Origin: Dehalococcoidia bacterium
GTDB lineage: Bacteria > Chloroflexota > Dehalococcoidia > Dehalococcoidales > W498
Reading direction: 5' to 3'
Length of the DNA: 64,000 nucleotides
Assembly: GCA_011170285.1 (NCBI GenBank)
Contig: DUEE01000026.1
Location: 19,959-83,958, forward strand
How positions within the stretch are numbered: position 1 is the stretch's first letter; the number at the start of each line of letters is the position of its first letter. The notes beneath the pieces were generated by a model that searched no databases, was not told the DNA's origin, and saw only the letters and a program-made list of their open reading frames with translations. A program made the position numbers and the translations under genes. Positions 51,538-60,589 of the stretch are shown piece after piece.

Positions 51538-52284
51538 ATGTCACAACTAAGAGTGGTGATAATAGTGGCAGATTTAGATAACCAATTACAACCTTCTCAG
51601 TTGACTCCAGCAGAAGGTCCTGAGGTAATAGAATACTTAGAGCAGGCTATTACCGGTGGTAAGCACTGGTATATCGCCTTACTTGAGGCTATTGGATTAT
51701 GGACTACGGCAGAGGAGAGTCACAATGGGCATAGCTACCGTTACCTTATCGCTGGTGAAGCCTTTGACTGGCTGCTTTTAGCTGAACGCCTATGTGATAC
51801 AGTAAACGGCTTATTGCCTGAGGGTGAGAAGATTGCCCTCCTGTTCCATAATGAACCGCCAATCAGGCTGACCAAGGAGAAATTCAAGGAGCTTATTGGT
51901 AGTAGTAAGTATCATCAATATCTTAACTACTTCTATGGCATTACTTTGGAGGAAGTTTTAATTTTGGCAGTGCAGGAGGAGGTACGTAAGGAGCAGCGGA
52001 CCTTGGGCTATGGAAATGAGCACAGGGTTGTTAACGAGGTTTATCGGCGAATATATGGGGCTACTAAAAATATATTACTTAAACGCTTCAGGCGTGAGAA
52101 GGGTTATCCCCAGCTCAGATATATCAGCTTAACTGAGCTAAAGGAATTTACCTACTGGCTATTTAAGTATCGGCTAAAGCTGTGTGATAAGGCAAAAGTG
52201 GCTAGCGATACCAAGAAGGCATTAGAGCGTCTACGGCGACAACAGTCTCTGTTTACTTTACCCTCTTCAATGCTCTCACCATAA
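51538..52284 (+). CDS. Conserved hypothetical protein
   Basis: 248 aa, soluble, rich in aromatic and charged helical segments (EGPEVIEYLEQAITGGKHWY, SYRYLIAGEAFDWLLLAERL, EVYRRIYGATKNILLKRFRR, KEFTYWLFKYRLKLCDKAKV). I do not recognise a domain. It begins nine bases after the PolX-like gene, suggesting co-transcription, and its last ~30 bases overlap the convergent universal stress gene. The basic, helical C-terminal half would suit nucleic acid binding, but that is a guess. Confidence 0.65.
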   Translation: MSQLRVVIIVADLDNQLQPSQLTPAEGPEVIEYLEQAITGGKHWYIALLEAIGLWTTAEESHNGHSYRYLIAGEAFDWLLLAERLCDTVNGLLPEGEKIALLFHNEPPIRLTKEKFKELIGSSKYHQYLNYFYGITLEEVLILAVQEEVRKEQRTLGYGNEHRVVNEVYRRIYGATKNILLKRFRREKGYPQLRYISLTELKEFTYWLFKYRLKLCDKAKVASDTKKALERLRRQQSLFTLPSSMLSP

Positions 52285-52735
52285 GTACCGGCACATTTGC
52301 TCCCCGTAGTACTTTGTCAGTAACACTACCGAAAGCCCAGCGAGTAAGACCCGAGCTTCCATGTGTTGATATAGCAATCAAGTTGGCATTTATTTCATTA
52401 GCAGCCTTAATAATTTCCTCAGCAGCATTGCAAATTCCCATTCTGGTTTTTACCCTAGTCCCAACCACAACACCTTTACTTCTTAAACCTTCACCAGCCT
52501 CACCCAGGTAATCTATAGCTTTCTTTTTGATTTGCTCCATATCTTTCTTCGTGTAGGGAATGGAAGCCCTCGCCTCCCCGGCAACAATACTGGGAGTCAG
52601 TGATGACATTGCCTGGAAGAGAGTAACTTCTACCTCTGCCTCTGGTAACAAATCGGACAATAACTCCTCTACATAAGCTAAGGCAGCCTCACCTACTTTG
52701 GAACCATCTAATGGGACGAGTATTCTCTTGTACAT
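52253..52735 (-). CDS. Universal stress protein family (UspA)
   Basis: 160-aa single-domain Usp. The N-terminal strand and ATP contact MYKRILVPLDGSKVGEAAL and the nucleotide-binding stretch ISTHGSSGLTRWAFGSVTDK (G-x2-G-x9-G-S type) are intact, so it is probably an ATP-binding member. ATG 52735 sits ten bases after valS on the same strand, so it is likely transcribed with it. Its 3' end overlaps the convergent hypothetical gene by 32 bases. Confidence 0.92.
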   Translation of the reverse strand: MYKRILVPLDGSKVGEAALAYVEELLSDLLPEAEVEVTLFQAMSSLTPSIVAGEARASIPYTKKDMEQIKKKAIDYLGEAGEGLRSKGVVVGTRVKTRMGICNAAEEIIKAANEINANLIAISTHGSSGLTRWAFGSVTDKVLRGANVPVLMVRALKRVK

Positions 52736-52745
52736 TCTTATCCTC

Positions 52746-55418
52746 CTAAAATTTGATTTGTTGTTTCAGTCTTTCTAGTTTATCGGTTAGTGTGTAGAGT
52801 TTCTGGCGTTCCTTATCTACGATGGCTGCTGGCGCCTTGGTCAGAAACGCTTCGTCCCTGAGTCTGGCTTTAAGCTGAGCCACCTCGGCTTGGCTTCGCT
52901 CTACCTCCTTTTGTAGTCGTTTTCTCTCAGCTTCCAGATTAACCATACTCTCCATAGGTATGACTACTTCCGACTCTTTAAGCACTAATACCAAAGCATT
53001 TTCAACGGTTGCAGCTTCTCGTCTGCTATCTAAGAAAGTAACCTCTCCTACCCGAGCCAGAGTCTGGATAGCCTGAGAATAAGGGATGATGGCTGATGTA
53101 AGCTCTCCAGTATAGATTTGTGCCTCAATCCACCTTGTGCTCTCCACTTTATATTGAGCCCTAGCATTGCGGATGGAATGTATTATTTCTATCACTGATT
53201 TTACAATTCGCTCTGCCTGTGGGTCAATAGCCGTTTCATCACCTGCAGGGTAAGTAGCTACCATTATAGAATCAACTTGTTGCCAGTGTGACGGTATACG
53301 ATTTTTAAGGTTCTGCCATAACTCTTCGGTAACGAAAGGCATATAAGGATGCAATAGGCGAAGCGAGGTCTCCAGAACATAAACTAAAACCGGAATAGGT
53401 GATAGTACCCCCTCACTAACAGAGTGGAAACGAACCTTGGCTATTTCAATATACCAGTCACAGAATTCACCCCACAGGAATTCATAGATTTGCCTTTGAG
53501 CTTCTCCAAACTGGAAGTTTTCCATCAGGTTGGCTACGCTAGATATGGTGCTACTGAGACGGGATAGAATCCAGCGGTCCTCTACCGGGAGCAAGTCCCT
53601 CTGAATTTTCACATCAGTGCGGTTTGGCTCAATGCTTCTAACTACAAATCGGGTGGCATTCCACAGCTTGTTAGCAAAGTTTCGTCCTGCCTCTAGCCTT
53701 GATGTAGTTAGCTTGAGGTCATTTCCTGGTGATGTGCCAGTAGATAGAGCAAAGCGCAGGGCATCGGTGCCATATTTCTCCAATGTCTCAAGCGGATTAA
53801 GCACATTACCCTTAATCTTGCTCATCTTCTCCCCCTTCTCATCCCGTATCAGACCGTGTAGGTAAACAGTACGGAAGGGAATATCACCCGTGTCCTCCAG
53901 ACCCATCATAATCATTCTAGCTACCCAGAAGAAGATGATATCGTAACCGGTTTCCATTACTGTGGTTGGGTAGAAGTAGCGCAATTCTGGTGTATCATCA
54001 GGCCAGCCCAAGGTGGAGTGAGTCCATAGCGCCGAGCTAAACCAGGTATCCAGAACATCGGGGTCTTGCTCTATATTGGGCGAGCCACAATGGCGACAAG
54101 ATTTAGCCTCTTCAATGGTTACCGTTAACTCATTACAGTCCTGACAATACCACACCGGGATTCGGTGTCCCCACCATAGCTGGCGACTGATGCACCAGTC
54201 ACGAATATTCTCCATCCAGTTGAGATAAACTTTGGTAAAACGCTCAGGGATAATATTGATACGCCCATCAAGGACTGCCTTAATGGCGGCGTGAGCCAAA
54301 GGCTGGGTAGTGATAAACCACTGTTTACTGACTATAGGCTCAATAATTGTCTGACAGCGCTGGCAGTGTCCTATTGAATGGATATAAGGCTCAACCTTTA
54401 CCAGAAGCCCATCTTTTTCCAGATAGGATACTATAGCCTCTCGGCAAGCAAATCGTTCAAGCCCGATATAAGGTCCAGTATTTTCATTCATAGTGGCATC
54501 CAGGTTCAGTATATTCACCAGAGGCATTCCCTGCCGCTGAGCTACCTCAAAGTCCACCGGATCATGGGCCGGAGTAATTTTGACCGCCCCGGTGCCAAAG
54601 TTAGGGTCAACTGCCTCATCAGTGATAATGGGTATTACTCTGTTCACTGCGGGAAGGATAACCTTCTTGCCTATCATAGCCTTAAACCGCTCATCCCTGG
54701 GGTTGACGGCTACCGCAGTATCACCAAGTATGGTCTCCGGTCGGGTGGTGGCTACGGTGATGAAACCGTCATCTTCAGCCAGATAGTAGCGAACATAGTA
54801 TAGATGTCCCTGTATATCCTTATGGTCTACTTCAAGGTCAGACAGGGCGGTAGCACAGCGGGGGCACCAGTTGATAATCCGTTCCCCGCGGTAGATTAAT
54901 CCTTTGTTATACAGGCGGACAAAGGCAGTGCGCACCGCCCGGACTGGTCCTTCATCCAGAGTAAAGCACTCTCGGCTCCAATCGCAGGAAGCACCCAGCC
55001 TCTGGTGCTGCTGGGCAATAATCTTACGCCTGCTTTCCGCCCATTGCCTGATTCTCTCCTGGGTTTTTTTCTTACCCAGTTTGTGCCTGTCCAATCCTTC
55101 TTTAGCCAGCATCTGTTCCACCACCACCTGAGTAGCGATACCTGCATGGTCAACTCCAGGGAGCCACAGAGTAGGGTCACCCTTCATCCGATGCCAGCGG
55201 GTCATAATATCTTCCAGCGTAGCGGTTAAAGCATGCCCGATGTGAAGCTCACCGGTAACATTTGGTGGCGGCATAATGATGACAAAGGGTCTCTTTTCCG
55301 GGTCTATCCTGGGTTTGAAATAGCCCTTCTCCAACCAGAACTGATACCACTCAGCCTCAACCTTGAGTGGCTCATAGGCTTTGGGCATTTCATATTGAAT
55401 GCTCGGTGCTTCTGTCAT
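52746..55418 (-). CDS. valS: Valyl-tRNA synthetase
   Basis: Class I synthetase, 890 aa. HIGH motif in PPPNVTGELHIGHALTATLE, catalytic core DPTLWLPGVDHAGIATQVVV, editing domain TTRPETILGDTAVAVNP, zinc-type pairs (CQDC, CRHCG), KMSKS loop EKMSKIKGNVLNPLE, and the C-terminal coiled-coil tRNA arm (EAERKRLQKEVERSQAEVAQ). ATG 55418. All essential elements are present. Its gene follows a 67-residue cysteine-rich ORF by ten bases. Confidence 0.97.
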   Translation of the reverse strand: MTEAPSIQYEMPKAYEPLKVEAEWYQFWLEKGYFKPRIDPEKRPFVIIMPPPNVTGELHIGHALTATLEDIMTRWHRMKGDPTLWLPGVDHAGIATQVVVEQMLAKEGLDRHKLGKKKTQERIRQWAESRRKIIAQQHQRLGASCDWSRECFTLDEGPVRAVRTAFVRLYNKGLIYRGERIINWCPRCATALSDLEVDHKDIQGHLYYVRYYLAEDDGFITVATTRPETILGDTAVAVNPRDERFKAMIGKKVILPAVNRVIPIITDEAVDPNFGTGAVKITPAHDPVDFEVAQRQGMPLVNILNLDATMNENTGPYIGLERFACREAIVSYLEKDGLLVKVEPYIHSIGHCQRCQTIIEPIVSKQWFITTQPLAHAAIKAVLDGRINIIPERFTKVYLNWMENIRDWCISRQLWWGHRIPVWYCQDCNELTVTIEEAKSCRHCGSPNIEQDPDVLDTWFSSALWTHSTLGWPDDTPELRYFYPTTVMETGYDIIFFWVARMIMMGLEDTGDIPFRTVYLHGLIRDEKGEKMSKIKGNVLNPLETLEKYGTDALRFALSTGTSPGNDLKLTTSRLEAGRNFANKLWNATRFVVRSIEPNRTDVKIQRDLLPVEDRWILSRLSSTISSVANLMENFQFGEAQRQIYEFLWGEFCDWYIEIAKVRFHSVSEGVLSPIPVLVYVLETSLRLLHPYMPFVTEELWQNLKNRIPSHWQQVDSIMVATYPAGDETAIDPQAERIVKSVIEIIHSIRNARAQYKVESTRWIEAQIYTGELTSAIIPYSQAIQTLARVGEVTFLDSRREAATVENALVLVLKESEVVIPMESMVNLEAERKRLQKEVERSQAEVAQLKARLRDEAFLTKAPAAIVDKERQKLYTLTDKLERLKQQIKF

Positions 55419-55428
55419 GATTATTCTA

Positions 55429-55632
55429 CTACTCCCAAGGCTTTTTCCCCGTCTGCTTCTCTCGTGAGGTGCAAGGCGTTGGTATTCTAAGAAACATGGG
55501 TAGCTTTCCGCAGACGCAGTAGTACATAAATTTGACTAACGGCTTGAGCCACTCTGCCTTCCCTCTAGCAGCAACACAAATCGGGCACTTTGAGTCACAA
55601 ACCACACCAATTCCCTCTACTTGATTGTTCAT
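55429..55632 (-). CDS. Small cysteine-rich protein upstream of valS
   Basis: 67 aa. Contains CDSKCPICVAARGKAEWLKP, YYCVCGKL and PCTSREKQTGKKPWE: six cysteines that could bind zinc or an iron-sulfur cluster. Family not recognised. The track starts at 55701; ATG 55632 is preferred because AAGGAGG lies six bases upstream. It is directly followed by valS, so it is probably co-expressed. Confidence 0.65.
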   Translation of the reverse strand: MNNQVEGIGVVCDSKCPICVAARGKAEWLKPLVKFMYYCVCGKLPMFLRIPTPCTSREKQTGKKPWE

Positions 55633-55716
55633 TGCTACCTCCTTACTGAAACTGGATTCAATTCCTAGATTACTTACCAACCTCACCCCCTTAATACCCA
55701 CTCCTTAATTAAATCC

Positions 55717-55775
55717 CTCTCATTCTCCCTTTAAGAAAGGGAGAAGTTCTCCCCCTTTGGCAAAGGGGGACTTAG
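55717..55775. repeat. Cluster of palindromic repeats
   Basis: Two adjacent perfect stems: TTCTCCCTTT-aag-AAAGGGAGAA and CCCCCTTTGGCAAAGGGGG, followed by ACTTAGGGGGATT. This resembles dispersed extragenic palindromes. It lies between the cysteine-rich gene and the zinc-ribbon gene, and could also stop transcription. Confidence 0.6.
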
Positions 55776-55852
55776 GGGGATTCCCCAATGGCTTCGCCCC
55801 CTCTCATCTCAACTCCTTCCCTGCGGTGAGATTGTGAGTAATTACTCGTTTA

Positions 55853-56482
55853 TTAATCACCAAGCGATTGTAATAAGGGTTGAACTTTTTCCCAAATAGA
55901 CCATGCTGTAGTAACGCTTGGTATCAAATTGCCTAGTCGACCCAATACCTGTTTTATTACGCTCTTGTTTCGTGTATCGTTACTTGTTGACCCTTCGGAT
56001 GCTAAAAACTGAAGCAGTTCAGTAATTTCTTTCTTTATATCGTCTTGGATGTCCTTGCTGTTTACAACCTCTTGAGTTAATTCCTTAATTGCTGCTGCGA
56101 GTTCACTGTCCCCACGATTCTGTATCACATCAATACTAGTGCTTATGGCGTATAAAGTGCCGGGATTGATAACGCCTACGGCGCTATCAGAAACTTGAAT
56201 GTTACTGTAAGTATAGGTAATACCGGCTGACGGCGGTTGCGGAGTTGCCATGAACTTTGGCGGAAGTAAACCTCCTGTACCAGCACTTAGCGCTTGCTGT
56301 ATGAAGTTTTGCTGACTTGCCAGCCAACTAAGCTGGTTATGCCTAATCTGTTGCTCCATGAAATTAGCCTGTGTCATCTTATAATAGCAGTCTACACAAA
56401 GAGGCGTGTTTCCGTATCTCCCAATAGCAAGCTTCCCACACTGATTGCATTTCTCTTTCACTATTTCTTTACTCCCGTCCAC
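55853..56482 (-). CDS. Uncharacterised zinc-ribbon protein
   Basis: 209 aa. The N-terminus is a treble-clef/zinc-ribbon (EKCNQCGKLAIGRYG, TPLCVDCYYKM). The middle has a low-complexity linker, and the C-terminal half has helices (SELAAAIKELTQEVVNSKDI, KKEITELLQFLASEG) ending in VTTAWSIWEKVQPLLQ. No family recognised. It starts at GTG 56482, overlapping the coaBC stop by 14 bases with GGTGGAG upstream. The arrangement (ribbon plus helical tail) recalls membrane-associated or stress proteins, but no function is assigned. Palindromic repeats follow it. Confidence 0.6.
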   Translation of the reverse strand: MDGSKEIVKEKCNQCGKLAIGRYGNTPLCVDCYYKMTQANFMEQQIRHNQLSWLASQQNFIQQALSAGTGGLLPPKFMATPQPPSAGITYTYSNIQVSDSAVGVINPGTLYAISTSIDVIQNRGDSELAAAIKELTQEVVNSKDIQDDIKKEITELLQFLASEGSTSNDTRNKSVIKQVLGRLGNLIPSVTTAWSIWEKVQPLLQSLGD

Positions 56483-57662
56483 CGAGTAACTCCACCACCT
56501 TATCCAATATCTTGTCGGCTACCTCTCTTTTGGTTAAGAGGGGCAGGCTGTCTACCTTACCGTCTCGGTCAATAAGGGTCACCTTATTGGTATCAGCGCC
56601 AAAACCGCTATCAGCATCGGTAATATCGTTAGCCACAATGAGGTCAAGCTGTTTATTCTCCAATTTCTGCCGGGCACTGGCTACTATGTCCTGGCTTTCA
56701 GCGGCAAAGCCAACCTTGAGGAAGTCGCCTTTTACTTCACTCAGAATATCCGCTGTTCTAACTAGCTCCAGGGTCAGTCTCGAGGTTTCTTTCTTAATCT
56801 TAGTCTCGGCTACTTCTTTCGGCTGGTAGTCAGCCACAGCGGCTGCCATAATCAGACCATCAGCTTGAACCACTGCCTTGGCTACTGCTTCCTTCATCTG
56901 AGTAGCCGTTTGAATATGGACAACCTCCATACCCACTGGTTCTGGAAGGGAGTCGGGGGCAGTAATCAGGGTTACGCTCGCTCCTCTATCCCTGGCTGCC
57001 TCAGCCATAGCATAACCCATCTTCCCAGAGGAACGGTTACCAATGTGGCGGACAGGGTCAATGGGTTCCTGGGTGCCACCGGCAGTAACCACGATGCGTT
57101 TACCGGCCAAGTCTCCGCCCATGCCCAATGCCTGCTGAATAATGCCAATAATTTTATCAATCTCAGCCAGACGCCCCAAGCCTATCTTGCCTGAGGCTAA
57201 TCGACCGTGGGTAGATCCAACAATGATAAAGCCTCTTGCCTTAAGTTTATTAAGGTTATCCTGAGTGATGGGATTCTCAAACATATTAGCATTCATCGCC
57301 GGTGCTAGAATGATTGGAGCTTTAGTCGCCAGCACCGTGCAGGTAAGCACATCATCAGAGATGCCCGCCGCCATCTTGGCGATGATGCAGGCTGTAGCCG
57401 GAGCAATAACTACTGTATCAGCCGCCTCAGCCAAGGCTACATGCTCAATGCTGAACTCAGAGCCTGGCTCAAACATGTCGGTTACCACCGGTCTGCCAGT
57501 AATGCTGCGAAGAGTTAATGGGGTTATGAACTTGGTAGCCGATTCGGTCATAACCACCTCAACCCTAGCTCCAGCCTGATTTAGCTTGCTGGCGATGTCG
57601 GCTGCCTTATAGGCAGCTATACTTCCGGTTATACCCAGTACTACAGTTTTGTTGGCTAGCAT
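56469..57662 (-). CDS. coaBC: Bifunctional phosphopantothenoylcysteine synthetase/decarboxylase
   Basis: Two steps of coenzyme A synthesis. The N-terminal CoaC half (FMN-dependent decarboxylase) shows GITGSIAAYKAADIA, the catalytic-His region FSIEHVALAEAAD and PAMNANMFENPITQDNL. The C-terminal CoaB half has VTAGGTQEPIDPVRHIGNRS, SGKMGYAMAEAA, AAVADYQPKEV and KVGFAAES. 397 aa, typical. It starts at ATG 57662, ten bases after coaX, giving a CoA biosynthesis pair; CoA supply is relevant to a possible acetyl-CoA pathway. Confidence 0.96.
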   Translation of the reverse strand: MLANKTVVLGITGSIAAYKAADIASKLNQAGARVEVVMTESATKFITPLTLRSITGRPVVTDMFEPGSEFSIEHVALAEAADTVVIAPATACIIAKMAAGISDDVLTCTVLATKAPIILAPAMNANMFENPITQDNLNKLKARGFIIVGSTHGRLASGKIGLGRLAEIDKIIGIIQQALGMGGDLAGKRIVVTAGGTQEPIDPVRHIGNRSSGKMGYAMAEAARDRGASVTLITAPDSLPEPVGMEVVHIQTATQMKEAVAKAVVQADGLIMAAAVADYQPKEVAETKIKKETSRLTLELVRTADILSEVKGDFLKVGFAAESQDIVASARQKLENKQLDLIVANDITDADSGFGADTNKVTLIDRDGKVDSLPLLTKREVADKILDKVVELLGGRE

Positions 57663-57671
57663 TATTTTCTC

Positions 57672-58448
57672 CTAATCAGGATAGGCTCTATTCATCAAGT
57701 AGATGAGCCTTAAACCAATTAAGGTTAAATTGGGGTTGACCGCATCAATTACCTTTGTTTCTTTAGCTATCAGCTCAGCATAGCCGCCGGTAGCCACCAC
57801 CTTTGCCTTCTCTCCTAATTCCTGCTGGATGCGAGCCACCATACCCTCAACCAGGGCTGCATAGCCGAAGACAATCCCTGATTGCATGGCAGTAATAGTA
57901 TTGGTACCTATAGCCTGTTGGGGACGGACCAATTCCACTCGGGGTAACATTGCCGCCTGCACAAACAGAGCCTCGGCAGCAGTGGCAATACCGGGGGCAA
58001 TAGCCCCTCCCAGGTAATCACCCTCTTTAGATACAGTATCAAAGGTGGTAGCTGTTCCCAGGTCAGCAATGATTAACGGACATCCGTAGAGATGATGAGC
58101 AGCGGCTGCGTTTACAATGCGGTCAGCCCCAACCTCTCTCGGGTTGTCCGTTCGGATGCACACCCCAGTCTTCACCCCAGCCTCTACCACCAGTGGCAAG
58201 ATATGGAAATATCGTTGAAATAGCTCCTCAAAAGTGGCTACTAATGGTGGGACAACACTGCACAGGACTGCCTCTTTAATGTCAGCTATGTCTAAACCCT
58301 GATGATGTAGCAAATTAAGCAGTAAGGTAGCATACTCGTCTACCATGCGGTGAATACCGGTAGCCGTATGCCAGGTAGCACGAAGCTCCTCACCCTCAAA
58401 AACTCCTAAACTAATATCAGTATTTCCAATATCAATGGCTAACAGCAT
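57672..58448 (-). CDS. coaX: Type III pantothenate kinase
   Basis: First step of CoA synthesis, 258 aa, ASKHA fold. Signatures: MLLAIDIGNTDISLGVFEGE (phosphate-1 loop), NPREVGADRIVNAAAAHHLY, LIADLGTATTFDTVSKEGDY, and GGAIAPGIATAAEALF. ATG 58448. It precedes coaBC by ten bases on the same strand and follows nnr. Confidence 0.96.
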   Translation of the reverse strand: MLLAIDIGNTDISLGVFEGEELRATWHTATGIHRMVDEYATLLLNLLHHQGLDIADIKEAVLCSVVPPLVATFEELFQRYFHILPLVVEAGVKTGVCIRTDNPREVGADRIVNAAAAHHLYGCPLIIADLGTATTFDTVSKEGDYLGGAIAPGIATAAEALFVQAAMLPRVELVRPQQAIGTNTITAMQSGIVFGYAALVEGMVARIQQELGEKAKVVATGGYAELIAKETKVIDAVNPNLTLIGLRLIYLMNRAYPD

Positions 58449-58484
58449 AACCTTCCTATATAACTTTATGCTTCAAAGCACTAT

Positions 58485-60038
58485 CTACGCTTTTAACTGC
58501 TTAATAATAAGTGGCAGTGCTGGTAAAAGATCGGTAGCAATCATACCAGCATCGCCCAGCCTTGCCTTAACCATCTCACCGGCTTCACCGTGGAGATGTA
58601 CACCGAGGGCAGCAGCATCAAAAAGCGATAGACCTTGTGCCACCAATCCAGCTATAGCCCCGGTTAGAACATCACCACTTCCGGCTGATGCCAACCCCGG
58701 ATTAGCAAATGGGCTAATTCTAACTTGCCCATCTGGTGCCGCAATAACGGTATAAGCACCCTTCAGGACAATTGTTTTATGCCAGTCTTGAGCTACCCTT
58801 TTAGCGATACCAAACCTGTCTGACTGCACCTCATCCACTGATACACCGACCAGCCTTGCCATTTCACCAGGGTGTGGAGTAAGTATCATATCGTTGGTTA
58901 GCTGCTGCCACCAGTTCGGGATTTTAGCTAGAATATTGAGACCGTCAGCGTCAATGACCAGGGATAGCAGTGCTGACTTAGACCTAAAAAGCATAGCCCT
59001 GATGAATCTCATGGTTGATTTACTCTGTCCCAGCCCACAGCCTAGAAGTAGGACATTATAATATTTCAATTGTTGGCGCATCAGCCTGGCTGCTTGGGCG
59101 GAGATGATGCCTGTCTGGGATTCCGGTAGGGGGAGATAGGTTACCTCAGTGAGTTTGGAAGCCAGAATAGGCTGTAAGCTGGTAGCTGTCGCCAGGGTTA
59201 CCAATCCTGTCCCCACCCGCATGGCACCGCTACAAGCTAGGTAGGCAGCACCAATATAATTGATTGAACCAGAAGCAACCAGAACTCTACCAAAGCTTCC
59301 CTTATTAGCTCCAAGCGGACGCTGGGGAACAATTTCTCTTGCCCACTTATTGGTAACAAGCTCTGTAGTTACCGCTTCAGCCAGGTCGCTGGGTATGCCA
59401 ATATCGACTATAGTAATTTTGCCGGCTCTTTCTGCCCCGGGAAAGTTAAATAAGCCTGGCTTGGGAAAACCAAGGGTAATAGTATTATCGGCATAAAGGC
59501 AAGCAGGGTCTACAGCACCACTATCGGCGTTGAGCCCGGAGGGCAAATCCAAGGCAATAATGTGAAGACCTGCCTGTTTCTTTTTAACCCTACTAACCCT
59601 GTCCAATGCTTTCAGGAAGATGCCACTAAGCGGGCGACTCTTACCAGTGCCAAATAGGGCATCAATAACAGCGTTAGCTGATAACAGCAACTCATCAATC
59701 CTGTCCATGTTTTCATCTTGAGTTAGTTCAATACAAGTTATGCCCCGTTCTTTAACTAGCTTAAAATTTAGGTCATCTGGTGGTCTTTGTCTAAGCAGAC
59801 AAAGACTGACCCTGGCTCCCCAATCATGGAGGTATCGAGACGCCACCAATCCATCCCCACCATTGTTACCTGGTCCTATCAGGACTAGGATGCTTTGCTG
59901 GTCAACAGTGCCCAGAATTTTTCTCACCTCTTCAGCTACCGCTTTCCCAGCATTTTCCATAAGCACGCTCGTAGGCAAGCCAACCTCAGCACACCGTCTA
60001 TCAATTTGCCCCATCTGTTCTGCAGTTACAATTTTCAT
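58485..60038 (-). CDS. nnr: Bifunctional NAD(P)H-hydrate repair enzyme (epimerase/dehydratase)
   Basis: 517-aa fusion repairing hydrated NAD(P)H. The N-terminal epimerase domain has QMGQIDRRCAEVGLPTSVLM, VLIGPGNNGGDGLVASRYLH and ALDLPSGLNADSGAV. The C-terminal ribokinase-like dehydratase domain has LLLGCGLGQSKSTMRFIR, DADGLNILAKIPNWW, ILTPHPGEMARLVG and NPGLASAGSGDVLTGAIAGL. Start is ATG 60038. It lies upstream of coaX with a 36-base gap. Confidence 0.95.
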   Translation of the reverse strand: MKIVTAEQMGQIDRRCAEVGLPTSVLMENAGKAVAEEVRKILGTVDQQSILVLIGPGNNGGDGLVASRYLHDWGARVSLCLLRQRPPDDLNFKLVKERGITCIELTQDENMDRIDELLLSANAVIDALFGTGKSRPLSGIFLKALDRVSRVKKKQAGLHIIALDLPSGLNADSGAVDPACLYADNTITLGFPKPGLFNFPGAERAGKITIVDIGIPSDLAEAVTTELVTNKWAREIVPQRPLGANKGSFGRVLVASGSINYIGAAYLACSGAMRVGTGLVTLATATSLQPILASKLTEVTYLPLPESQTGIISAQAARLMRQQLKYYNVLLLGCGLGQSKSTMRFIRAMLFRSKSALLSLVIDADGLNILAKIPNWWQQLTNDMILTPHPGEMARLVGVSVDEVQSDRFGIAKRVAQDWHKTIVLKGAYTVIAAPDGQVRISPFANPGLASAGSGDVLTGAIAGLVAQGLSLFDAAALGVHLHGEAGEMVKARLGDAGMIATDLLPALPLIIKQLKA

Positions 60039-60073
60039 CGTAATTTGAAGTGTAGCAATAACCTAAGCTATGG

Positions 60074-60589
60074 TCAACTTTTCGTAAATTTCCCCAGCTT
60101 CTTGGTCATTGCCTGCCAGTGGGTCCCTCTCCAGTAGATTCGGTGGCAGGCAGGGCACTCCATATATTGGCTTTGGGTCTTAAAGACATATGGTGGCACC
60201 AGGTCTTTCACCTGCTGTTTGCTCCTTTCCACCAGAGGTTGGTTACATTCCAGGCAAATAGTGAACGACTTGAATTGCCAATCCAGATTTAGACTATCTA
60301 TTACCTGACGCATTTGTCGCTCAGGTTCATCACTCTGGATAAGAATGGCTTTGAGTTGACCTCTGGTTACCACCCGTCTTTTTATAATCTGGGTATCTCT
60401 GGTTAGTATTACTCTATCTTCGGCTAAAGCAATAGCAATCATACCAGAGTCATCACTGCCATTGAAGAACAGAGTATCATACCCCATTATCCTCAACCAC
60501 TTGGCTAGCTTTCCCACATTGTTGTCAACTATAAACTTTAGATTACTTATTAACCTCACTCCTTCACAGGTGAATTTGCATCCCCTCAT
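60074..60589 (-). CDS. Mut7-C RNase domain protein
   Basis: 171 aa. The N-terminal PIN-like Mut7-C domain reads KFIVDNNVGKLAKWLRIMGY, DTLFFNGSDD and ALAEDRVILTRDTQI, with the acidic residues expected for a metal-dependent nuclease. The C-terminal zinc ribbon has CLECNQPL and ECPACHRIYWRGTHW. RNase activity is predicted for the family but not characterised here. The first codons (MRGCKFTCEGVRL) overlap the end of the metallo-hydrolase gene by 26 bases; an internal start nearer LKFIVDNN is possible. Confidence 0.88.
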   Translation of the reverse strand: MRGCKFTCEGVRLISNLKFIVDNNVGKLAKWLRIMGYDTLFFNGSDDSGMIAIALAEDRVILTRDTQIIKRRVVTRGQLKAILIQSDEPERQMRQVIDSLNLDWQFKSFTICLECNQPLVERSKQQVKDLVPPYVFKTQSQYMECPACHRIYWRGTHWQAMTKKLGKFTKS

